In this document: one piece after another, positions 44,157 through 53,000 of the stretch
How the letters are laid out: every line of letters starts with the position of its first letter
Numbering within the stretch: position 1 is the first letter of the stretch
NCBI GenBank assembly: GCA_018057925.1
Contig: JAGPCT010000013.1
Location: forward strand, 1 to 64,000
Source: Saprospiraceae bacterium
Lineage (GTDB): Bacteria > Bacteroidota > Bacteroidia > Chitinophagales > Saprospiraceae
DNA length: 64,000 bases
Reading direction: 5' to 3'
The notes under the pieces: generated by a model
Told to the model about the DNA's origin: nothing
The model's database searches: none
The model's input: only the letters and a program-made list of their open reading frames with translations
Position numbers and translations under genes: made by a program

Positions 44157-44972
44157 ATGTCAACATATATTTATCCGACCTTTGATCAACCCAAGAAAAT
44201 CATTGACTTGAATGACATAAGCCAGTCGTACAACAATGGCAAGACCTATGTATTGAAGGATTTGAACTTTGCAGTGACAGAAAATCCGGGAAAAGGCAGG
44301 TTTATTGGGCTTTTGGGAGCATCGGGTTCCGGCAAGTCCACACTGTTGCGTTATATCGCCGGACTACAAAGCCCTACCTCCGGTAAAGTGCTTATCAATG
44401 GCAAGCCACCCGGCAATGATAATCGGGTGAGTGTGGTCTTTCAGGAATATAGTTCAATGCCTTGGTACACTGTATTAGAGAATGTTTCTTTGGCTCTTCT
44501 ATATAAAGGTATTGGCAAGAAAGAAAGGGAGGAGAAGGCTATGGAGATGATAAAATTGGTTGGATTAGAAGGGCATGAGCACAAATATGCGCAGATACCC
44601 GGATTGTCAGGTGGCCAGTTACAAAGGGTGGCGATAGCGCGAAGCTTGCTTTCCAATTCAAATATCCTGTTGATGGATGAGCCTTTTGGAGCATTGGACA
44701 TCAATACGAGACTGCAAATGCAGGATTTGCTCATTGAGATACAAGATAAGTTCAATATGTATGTTGTCTTTGTGACACACGATATTTCTGAGGCAGTATA
44801 TTTGTCAGATAGTATTTATATGTTGAAGAGAGCTCCTGCTTTGGTAGCGGAAGAAGTGGAAATAACTTTGCCGGAACATAGGACACGGGATTTGAAGCGA
44901 GATAGCAAGTTCATTGATTTGGTGTACCAGGTGGAAGATATTATGGTGAAGCTATCAGAAGAAGGAAAATAA
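44157..44972 (+). CDS. ABC transporter ATP-binding protein, SsuB/TauB-like
   Basis: 271 aa. Walker A is GASGSGKST (54-62), the Q-loop lies in VVFQEYSSMPW, the ABC signature is LSGGQLQRVAIAR, Walker B is ILLMDEP with D174-E175, and the switch histidine is in VTHDISEAVYLSD. The TauB/SsuB kind of C-terminus follows. It powers the permease at 42318. The gap of 74 bases after the diiron enzyme gene is the largest in the operon and contains no terminator. Confidence 0.95.
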   Translation: MSTYIYPTFDQPKKIIDLNDISQSYNNGKTYVLKDLNFAVTENPGKGRFIGLLGASGSGKSTLLRYIAGLQSPTSGKVLINGKPPGNDNRVSVVFQEYSSMPWYTVLENVSLALLYKGIGKKEREEKAMEMIKLVGLEGHEHKYAQIPGLSGGQLQRVAIARSLLSNSNILLMDEPFGALDINTRLQMQDLLIEIQDKFNMYVVFVTHDISEAVYLSDSIYMLKRAPALVAEEVEITLPEHRTRDLKRDSKFIDLVYQVEDIMVKLSEEGK

Positions 44973-45046
44973 AAGGGATAAAATGTAGGGAAAAAGCCTT
45001 ACTTCAGGAATTCATTTTTACCATTAGATTATAAAAAATTGCGAGG

Positions 45047-46681
45047 ATGCGAATAATACTTTGGTTTTTGGTGTGTATGATGTTTTTGTCGTGTGGTGCG
45101 CCAAAGGTAGATTTATTGGTTTATAATGCTACAATATACACGGTAGATAGCACTTTTTCGATTCAAGAGGCTATGGCTGTTGATAAAGGAAAGATTATAG
45201 CCTTGGGTAAAAGTGTTGACCTGCAAAAACAATTTGACGCTAAAGACAAACTGGATGCACAAGGTAAGGTTATCTTGCCCGGATTGATTGATGCACATGC
45301 CCACTTTCTGGGATATGGTCAAAGCTTACAACGTGTCAACTTGGTAGGAACAAAGAGCTGGAGTGAAGTTGTCGATTGGACTAAAGAATTTGCTAAGAAT
45401 CATGATGATACTTGGATTTTGGGAAGGGGATGGGATCAGAACGATTGGCAAGACAAGGCTTTCCCCACCAATGAGTTGCTCAATAAGCATTTTCCGGACA
45501 AGCCGGTCTTCATAACACGTATTGATGGGCACGCCGCTATCGCTAATGATAAGGCGCTCCAATTAGCGGGGGTCAAGCCGGGTGGCCGATTGGAAGGTGG
45601 TGAAATAGTAACGAAGAATGGTAAATTAACCGGTCTTCTGATAGATAATGCTGTTGACCTCATCAACAAGGTCGTACCTTCAGAAACTCCACAACAAGTT
45701 TGTGAGTCATTACTGGATGCCCAGAAGATGTGCTTTGCTGTCGGACTTACGACGATTGATGATTGTGGGTTGGATCATGAGGTGGTGACCTTGATTGATT
45801 CATTGCAGCGGGGTGGAACCTTGAAGATGCGGTTATATGTGATGTTGAGTGATGCCCCGAAAAACTATGATTTTTTGTTTAAAAAGGGACAAATAAAGAC
45901 TGAAAGGCTGACAGTAAACGGATTTAAGGTTTATTCTGACGGTGCACTTGGTTCGAGGGGAGCATGTTTGATACATCCATATTCTGATCAAACAAATTGG
46001 AATGGCTTTCTATTGAGTTCAAAGGCTCATTTTGATTCGGTAGCCAATATTATTTACAAAAATAATTTTCAGATGTGCACCCACGCTATAGGAGATTCGA
46101 GCAATCGGGTTATTCTCAATATTTATGCCAAATATCTAAAGGGGAAGAACAACCGTAGATGGCGCATAGAGCATGCCCAAGTCGTCGATGGAGGCGATTT
46201 TCATTTGTTTGGAGACAATAGTGTTGTGCCATCTGTGCAGCCTACCCATGCGACATCGGATATGTATTGGGCAGGAGAACGATTGGGAAAGGCGAGGTTG
46301 AAAAATGCGTATGCATATAGGCAATTGATGCAGCAAAATGGCTGGTTGCCATTGGGTACTGATTTTCCGGTAGAGGATATCTCGCCCTTTAAAACGTTTT
46401 ATGCGGCGACGATCCGTGAAGATTCCAAGGGGTGGCCTGATGGCGGATTTCAGATTGAAAACGCTCTGAGTCGAGAAGATGCTTTGCGAGGCATGACCAT
46501 TTGGGCTGCACGTAGCAACTTTGAAGAGGACGAAAAAGGCAGTTTGGAGAAGGGTAAAGTCGCCGATTTTATTGTAATTGATCGAGATTTAATCAAAGTA
46601 GATAAGGGAGACATCCTAAGCACGAAGGTATTAAAAACCTTTGTCAATGGTGAAAAGGTTTATGATGCCGGAGTCAAGTGA
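45047..46681 (+). CDS. Amidohydrolase family lipoprotein, YtcJ-like
   Basis: 544 aa. A lipoprotein signal ends at C16 (MMFLSCG). The protein follows the amidohydrolase family 3 (YtcJ-like) pattern: LPGLIDAHAHFLGYG with metal-binding histidines, VYSDGALGSRGA, MCTHAIGDSSN, RIEHAQVVD, LPLGTDFPVEDISPF, and the FEEDEKGSLEKGKVADFIVID close. Such enzymes hydrolyse cyclic or linear amides, often N-substituted formamides. It lies 74 bases after the ATPase with no terminator between, so it may belong to the same transcript. A role in processing the imported compound is possible but unproved. Confidence 0.85.
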   Translation: MRIILWFLVCMMFLSCGAPKVDLLVYNATIYTVDSTFSIQEAMAVDKGKIIALGKSVDLQKQFDAKDKLDAQGKVILPGLIDAHAHFLGYGQSLQRVNLVGTKSWSEVVDWTKEFAKNHDDTWILGRGWDQNDWQDKAFPTNELLNKHFPDKPVFITRIDGHAAIANDKALQLAGVKPGGRLEGGEIVTKNGKLTGLLIDNAVDLINKVVPSETPQQVCESLLDAQKMCFAVGLTTIDDCGLDHEVVTLIDSLQRGGTLKMRLYVMLSDAPKNYDFLFKKGQIKTERLTVNGFKVYSDGALGSRGACLIHPYSDQTNWNGFLLSSKAHFDSVANIIYKNNFQMCTHAIGDSSNRVILNIYAKYLKGKNNRRWRIEHAQVVDGGDFHLFGDNSVVPSVQPTHATSDMYWAGERLGKARLKNAYAYRQLMQQNGWLPLGTDFPVEDISPFKTFYAATIREDSKGWPDGGFQIENALSREDALRGMTIWAARSNFEEDEKGSLEKGKVADFIVIDRDLIKVDKGDILSTKVLKTFVNGEKVYDAGVK

Positions 46682-46745
46682 TACATGTCATTGACTAAGT
46701 CAGCACAGTTACGTTCAGTTGATAGATAAATCTTATATTGATACG

Positions 46746-47426
46746 TTATGATTTTAATTCGTCCTGGATGACGATGAATTTTTTGCTTGTTTCTTTTTGT
46801 TCCAGATATTTTCCAACAATAGCTGCTATGGTGGCGGGCTTTTCCCACTTGTTAAAGTCGGCATCCGGCATGTCCCGGCGATTTTGAGGAGTATCTATGG
46901 TAGAAGGCACTATGACAAAGGCTTCCACATGGCTGTGCATGCTATCGGCATTGATGATATTTGCCAATTGAAACAATAAAGACTTGGAAAGAGAATAAGC
47001 AACGACATTTTTCCCTTTGTGCGTGTCCAGCCCTTGGGATGATCCTACAAAGAACAGTTTGCCGCCTCCCTGCTGCTTCATGGCATCTAATATTGGAGCG
47101 GTCAGATGCCAGGCAGTTAAGAAGTTTAAACGATACTGTTGTTCGAGTTGGTCTGTTGTGGTGTTGCCGATATTCCCCATAGCGAATCCACCGGCAGTCA
47201 TGATGACGGCGTCTATTCTGCCTAAGGTCTCGATACATTGAGCGACACAATCGGAAGAGGAAACTTCATCCATGAGATTGACCACGAGTTGGGTGTAATT
47301 AGCATTGGACAAGGGGATATCATGATGACGGTGGACTAAGCCAATTACTTTGTCGCCTCGAGAAAGAAAAAAGTCAATGATAGCAGAACCCAGATTGCCG
47401 GAAGCTCCACTTACGATGATATTCAT
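46746..47426 (-). CDS. Short-chain dehydrogenase/reductase
   Basis: 226 aa from the ATG at 47426, just before the first Rossmann strand MNIIVSGASGNLGSA; a start at 47456 adds 10 unsupported residues. The cofactor loop GASGNLG, the NNAG-like MTAGGFAMGN, and the catalytic Ser (FVGSSQG) with YSLSKS (Tyr-x3-Lys) are visible. The Asp after strand 2 is not obvious, so NADPH is likely. It is convergent with the amidohydrolase. Substrate unknown. Confidence 0.87.
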   Translation of the reverse strand: MNIIVSGASGNLGSAIIDFFLSRGDKVIGLVHRHHDIPLSNANYTQLVVNLMDEVSSSDCVAQCIETLGRIDAVIMTAGGFAMGNIGNTTTDQLEQQYRLNFLTAWHLTAPILDAMKQQGGGKLFFVGSSQGLDTHKGKNVVAYSLSKSLLFQLANIINADSMHSHVEAFVIVPSTIDTPQNRRDMPDADFNKWEKPATIAAIVGKYLEQKETSKKFIVIQDELKS

Positions 47427-47841
47427 TTGTGACATGTGATGAAAATCTTTTGACAAATATACTGTTTTGTTAGTCGATTGAACCCAAATTCCGCATTAGA
47501 CAAATGCTGAATCGATTTACGACTAGTAATCAATGGTTTACAGAAACCATTGAAACGATTCGTACTTCGGGATTAACCCTCATAATCAGCACTATACTGT
47601 TTTTCAAAACCTATACTGCTGAATTCGGATTGAAAAATGAGTTGTGAAAATGAGTATTGGTCACTGGTAATTGTTTTGAACCTGTGAAAAATAAGGCTTT
47701 AATAAGAAATCATTGCCAAATGATATAGAGTAGGTAAACCGGATTCTGAAATTCATGTTAATTAAGAAGGTTGAAAGAGAAAAATGGGCATTTTAGTAAG
47801 AATATTTATTGGAAAGGCTATTTTTTTGAAAAAAATACTAC
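47427..47841. other. Divergent intergenic region with full repeat copy
   Basis: 415 bases between the SDR (minus) and flavodoxin (plus) genes. The full-length palindromic element occupies 47480-47633; the remainder is AT-rich with no convincing signal. Confidence 0.6.
47480..47633. repeat. Dispersed composite palindromic element, full-length copy (inverted relative to 29228)
   Basis: It begins GAACCCAAATTCCGCATTAG, contains the central stem CAATGGTTT/AAACCATTG, and ends with the R module (47573-47633) carrying GTTTTTCAAAAC and GCTGAATTCGGATTGAA. It is largely the reverse complement of the copy at 29228-29382. Confidence 0.8.
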
Positions 47842-48297
47842 ATGATTAGAGCATTGATTATTTATGCCAGCTTGACCGGCAATACAGAAGAGATAGCGCA
47901 TATATTGGCGGAAAGATTGGAATTGAAGGGTGTTGTAGTAGAAGTAAAGGAATGTAGCTATGCGCATCCGGAAGAGTTTACCGACGTGGATATCTGTGTT
48001 GTTGCGACCTATACGTATGGGTCGGATGGTGAGTTGCCGGATGAGATATATGACTTTTACGAAGGGTTAAAAGAATTGGATTTGTCGGGCAAGGTTTATG
48101 GTTGCCTTGGGTCAGGGGAAGCATTTTATGGTAATTTCTGTAAGTCTGTTGACGACTTTGATGATCGTTTTCAGTTGACAAAGGCGATACGGGGAGCAGA
48201 TGTTGTCAAAATAGAGGAGAATGCCAAGGATGAAGACAGGTTGAATATAGATCGATTTGCGCAGCAGTTAGTAGAAATTAGCTGCCAATCAAACTGA
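47842..48297 (+). CDS. Flavodoxin
   Basis: 151 aa, short-chain flavodoxin length. The FMN phosphate loop is SLTGNTEEIA (about 10-19). The isoalloxazine loops are TYTYGSDGELP and GSGEAFYGNFCKSVDDF. It is a cytosolic one-electron carrier. No obvious partner lies nearby. Confidence 0.93.
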   Translation: MIRALIIYASLTGNTEEIAHILAERLELKGVVVEVKECSYAHPEEFTDVDICVVATYTYGSDGELPDEIYDFYEGLKELDLSGKVYGCLGSGEAFYGNFCKSVDDFDDRFQLTKAIRGADVVKIEENAKDEDRLNIDRFAQQLVEISCQSN

Positions 48298-48457
48298 CGA
48301 GAATAACGCATCAAGGCTGAAACATGCCGATCTGGTATTATATCAAATTGATTTATAAGTTAGTCCAACTTTCATGAATCAAAATGCTCCTGATAGCTAA
48401 CGGGATGATAGCCGTTTAGACCAATGCAATTGGACTATTATGAATATCCAATCGATA

Positions 48458-49162
48458 TTAGAAACGAATCTTTTTGCCGGGGTTGCTGTTGTCTTTTGAT
48501 TTACCGATGGTCCATTTGACACCGACGCCGAAGTTGTATATATTGGGGAATATATCTACTCTATAAAACTTCCCTAAGGGAAATGCTGCTGTAATATCCA
48601 ATCCGAATTTAATACGATCCCCATACATTATGCCTGTCGAAATACTGGCATAATCGAAGTAAGATTCATTTTCCAATCCGAATAAGCCAACAAACTGACC
48701 TATATACCTCGGTGTCAAATAAATGCCAAGGTTAGGAAGTGGATGGACAGAGGCATGTAACGGAATCTGAAAGTCGTAAAAGTAGAAGAAAAAAGTATTA
48801 AAACTTAAGCCGGGTGATAGACTAAAAAGTGAATTGTGGTCGCCAACAAGCATGTATTTGCCTTCAAGTCCCATCTGGCCATAGGTATTCAGGTTAATGC
48901 CGGCATCAATTTGGTCGGTGATGCCGTATTTTCCGGAGACCTGTATATAAGGTAATGTGAAATATTTGTCATGTTCTTTGTCAACAACTTGTGTGATTGC
49001 ATCAATAAATCCACGAGGTGAAAAAAGATTTAATGAGATTTCTCCGTGCTTTTTTTCTACTGTCCTTGCTGTTTGCATGGTGCTGTAAGCTCCACAACTC
49101 ATTAAAGTAGAAGTTATTAGCAAAAAAATGGCGTACAATAGTCGGGATGGGATGGTGGTCAT
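48458..49162 (-). CDS. Outer-membrane lipoprotein of unknown function
   Basis: 234 aa. A lipobox ends at C23 (STLMSCG). The remainder alternates beta strands and glycines (SGKYGITDQIDAGINLNTYG, then GIMYGDRIKFGLDITAAFPLG), suggesting a small outer-membrane barrel or surface beta protein, and ends with a basic tail. I do not recognise a named family. It is convergent with the flavodoxin gene. Confidence 0.7.
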   Translation of the reverse strand: MTTIPSRLLYAIFLLITSTLMSCGAYSTMQTARTVEKKHGEISLNLFSPRGFIDAITQVVDKEHDKYFTLPYIQVSGKYGITDQIDAGINLNTYGQMGLEGKYMLVGDHNSLFSLSPGLSFNTFFFYFYDFQIPLHASVHPLPNLGIYLTPRYIGQFVGLFGLENESYFDYASISTGIMYGDRIKFGLDITAAFPLGKFYRVDIFPNIYNFGVGVKWTIGKSKDNSNPGKKIRF

Positions 49163-49256
49163 AGTAGAATGTGGTGGCTAAGTTAATAAATTTTTCAAAA
49201 GTAATGATTCAAGGTGGAGTAAAGATAGAGGAAGTATCATAGTAAATCAAATATTT

Positions 49257-49313
49257 TTAACCCTAATTCAAATTAAAGGCAAAAATATTGTCTTTAATAT
49301 GAATTTGGGTTAA
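49257..49313. repeat. Short palindromic element (AACCC...GGGTT)
   Basis: TTAACCCTAATTCAAATTAAAG and its near reverse complement CTTTAATATGAATTTGGGTTAA flank GCAAAAATATTGT. (Arms are 49257-49278 and 49292-49313.) It resembles the element after hppD. Confidence 0.65.
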
Positions 49314-49470
49314 ATGGCAATGTGGAATAATGTATAACAAATTTCCCTAATACTTCATTATCTTCCCCCTCTAATACCATTATAATAAATGGAAACGATT
49401 CCCTCAGACAGTGTCGAATCTGTGAATTATGTAGCTCCTTGAACAATGATGAACATTCGGGACAGCATAA

Positions 49471-49534
49471 TCTCGAAGGGATGATATTTTTATAGAAAAC
49501 GGAGAATAATATTTTCAAAATCCCGAAGGGATGA
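49471..49534. repeat. Two copies of a CGAAGGGATGA short repeat
   Basis: TCTCGAAGGGATGA (49471-49484) and TCCCGAAGGGATGA (49521-49534) lie 50 bases apart, each followed by AT-rich spacer. Similar short repeats are scattered in intergenic DNA of some Bacteroidota. Confidence 0.5.
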
Positions 49535-50045
49535 CATTATTACAAACCACGAAAAAATGTATCTACTCAAAAAAACTGGAACGAATAGATGGAATAATCA
49601 TTTCACCCATTCTGGGTTCCTCTTTCTGCTATTGAATCTATTCTATAATAATGACAACCCTTTGGGTTTATATTGATAAAAAATAGGGTTGGATTCAGCT
49701 CGTCTAAAAAAGTATGAAAAATTTTACAAACAATATAGCTGAATAATTATAATAAATGTAAGAGGCTAAATTCTTTAGTTTATACATTAATATCATCGGT
49801 ATTTTACGAAAAGTAATCAGTCTAACATTTATTTATATTTCCTATAACTCCTCTAAAGTGAGAGAACCAAATAATGAAATCATTCCTTCCAAAGAGTTTA
49901 AAATGTCAATTAAAAAGTCAGATTTTGAGTGAAATATAAAATTAGAGGGAAATATATTATACACACATGTGGTATAATCTATTTTATTCTTTCCATATAT
50001 TTTGGTATTTTTATTCATATTTATTGATTGGCTAAATTAGTTGAT

Positions 50046-53000
50046 ATGAAGTTTTCTCTTTTTACGATATGTATTTCTTGGATTTTGATAAATTCTATGT
50101 CGATTCAGGCTCAGAATATTCGTGTTGTACATACTTCTCGTGGATCATTTATTCCGACTCAAAAAAACGATTTCAATGATGGCTACCTCAAAAGGCAGAG
50201 TGGGGCGGAGGATGTTTTCTGGGTTCAATTTTCGAGTAAGACTGCACGTGAACAATGGTTGATGGATAAGGCATATCATGTGCAAGTCGTCGATGTATTA
50301 GAGGATGAAAACTATGCCATAGTAACGAATGCTTCTCAATTGAAAAATTGGGTAGATGACGATCGGATAGCTGCTGTATTTGATATTCCACCCATATTTA
50401 AAGTCGAAAAGAGTATTGTAGAATCGTCTGATTATGAAAAAATGGAATTGAAGGTAAGTTTATACGGTTATTTTTCTTTCGAAGAATTTCAAAAATTGGT
50501 TTACCCATATTCCATATTATCGATGCACAATGCCGGAAACATGACGTATGCAGTTATAAGCAGTGATCATTCAGGAGTAATGGCTTTAGCTGCTCAAGCA
50601 AGAGTGCGATCGATTGCGCTCAATGTGAAAAATTGTATACCTATAAATTTTCATGTGCGCTTCCTTGAAGGAATACAGGGCGCTAATGTCGGCATCGAGG
50701 TGGGTGGACTTGGACTCAATGGCAAAGGTATAACCATAGGTCATGGTGATACAGGAGGATTTGAGCATATCGATTTAGATGATAGGGTAATAGATCTTGG
50801 ATTAGACTCCATGACACGACACGCTCCTCACACAGCAGGAACGATGATTGGTGCTGGTAATATTCAAGAAAAGCATCGTGGTGCTGCCAATGAAGCTCAT
50901 CTGATCAACACGGATTATTACGATATTATTAGCAGGGATAACACTTTTTATAAGGATTTTGAGGTCAGAGTAACGAATAACTCTTATGCAGTATTGGAGA
51001 AAAATATCGATTGTAATTCTATGGGCGAATACAATATTTTTAGTGAAGAGACGGATCAAAGCACTGTATTGTTTCCGGATTTGCTACACGTGTGGGCTTC
51101 AGGCAATAGTGGTACTATCATCTGTGATTCACTTATTCCAAGTTTAAATTCAGTACTTTCAGGGCCTCAATGTAATAAAAATGGATTGACAGTAGGTGCG
51201 ATATGGAGGCGTGAAGGCACTCCTGTTACAGAGTTTTCGTGCAAAGGTCCGACTGATGATGGCCGTATAAAGCCGGAGATCGTGGCCCAGGGCACTAATG
51301 TTACCAGTTGTAGTGGAGACAACAATTATTATACGACGGCGGGTACAAGCATGTCTGCTCCAAGTGTTACGGGGACAGTGGCTTTGATGCAGGAGGCTTA
51401 TAAGAAGACGCATGGTGGGCTTTATCCCTTAGCCTCATTAATTAAGGCTATTTTAATCAATACAGCGGACGACTTGTTGGGTGAAGGTCCCGAATTTTCC
51501 AATGGTTATGGTAAGGTCAACACCATGAAGGCCGCCACGGAGGCTGGTTCTGACCGAAACAGGATAGGGCAGGTGGAGCAAAATCAAATCGACACCTTTA
51601 TGATAATCGTTCCCCCTAATCAAGCTAAAGCCGTATTTACCCTCGCATGGACAGATATTTCAGGGAGTTCTCTCTCCACACGACAATTGGTCAATGATTT
51701 GGATTTGGTCGTAAAAAGCCCACAAGGAGATCTTTTGCCATGGACGTTGAACCCTTCTTCATCTCATGCTTTAGAATCTGCTGTGAGAGGCATTGACTCA
51801 TTAAATAACCTCGAACAAGTAAGTATTCTACATCCTGAGCCGGGTGAATATACCATAGTGGTCAAAGGAAAGAAAATAATTGGCATGCAGCAATATGCAG
51901 TTTGTTATCGGACAGAAAACAAAAAAATGAAAATCTTAGGTCCCTATGGTGGTGAAAAAGTTATTCCCGGAGAATTTATATACATGCAATGGGAAAGCCC
52001 TTATGATACCGGTGATTCCACTACTGTTTCCCTTTCTTTTGATGATGGGCAGTCGTGGCAAGTTATTGGCGTCAAAGCGGATAGTTTACGTACACATTAT
52101 TTTGTTATACCTCAAGTTAGTACCGGAAAGGCACGATGGATGATATCCTCGGGTCAGATGGAAGGAGATACATCCGGACTATTTACGATTTGTCCACCTC
52201 CGGGCAATTTCAAGGTTAATGCCGGATGTAGAGGTGAGGTTGACATGCAATGGTCACCGGTCAATGGTGCTGTCGGCTATAATATTTATTACAAGAATGG
52301 TGATTACATGCAAAAAGTTGATTATACTACCGATACTACTTTTGTTTTGAAGGAGCTTGACCCTTCTAAGAAGTATTGGGTAAGTGTATCCGCCGTTTTG
52401 ACTGATGGAAGTGAGGGAAGGCGAGCGTTAGCATTATCAGTGACGCCGATCGGCCTCCATTGTGATAGGCCAAAAGATGTTGCAATATTATCCATATCTT
52501 CTCCCGCACGCATTGGTCGGGAAGGGACAGTCCTTGCCTTGACGGATCACGAGAAAGTAAGCATTTTGGTGGCGAATAAAGGAAGTGAGCCGGCGACAGA
52601 ATTTAAAGTTAACTTTAGTTTAGGAGATATCCAAGGAGCCAAGTTGTTTTCAGATACCATTGCGCCCGGCGACTCAGTGGTCATTACGTTTGATCAAGAA
52701 GTGGATTTATCCCGACCGGATAATTATCTACTTCATGCTGCAATAGATTTAGGTTATGATCCACCATACAGCGACGATAATCAAATGGATATGGAGATTC
52801 GTCAACTTAAAAATGAGGCACTGACGCTGACATTTGATTTGTTGGATACATATCACTTGGGATTTGATGATTTGGGGAGGCGAATAGCTCATAATGGAGC
52901 AATAGGTGCATTGGGAATCAATGAGTTTGATTTTATTTCCAATAACAAAAATGGAAGAGCACGAAGCCAGGTTACGTCTGACTTTTATATGGCAGGAGAT

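Larger units (their letters stand above)
49163..50045. other. Long intergenic region upstream of the S8 protease
   Basis: 883 bases. It contains the short palindrome 49257-49313 and the CGAAGGGATGA repeats. Small inverted GGGTT/AACCC motifs occur near 49610-49690. AT-rich DNA leads to the protease. A minus-strand frame of 74 codons (49294-49518) overlaps the repeats and is probably not a gene. Confidence 0.6.

Noticed and set aside
46942-47250. Several overlapping frames inside the SDR gene on both strands
   Set aside because: They are shadows of the SDR coding sequence; the SDR has clear cofactor and catalytic motifs.
49294-49518. Minus-strand frame of 74 codons
   Set aside because: It runs through the palindromic element and CGAAGGGATGA repeats, has no family features or clear ribosome site, and is best explained as a by-product of repeat sequence.
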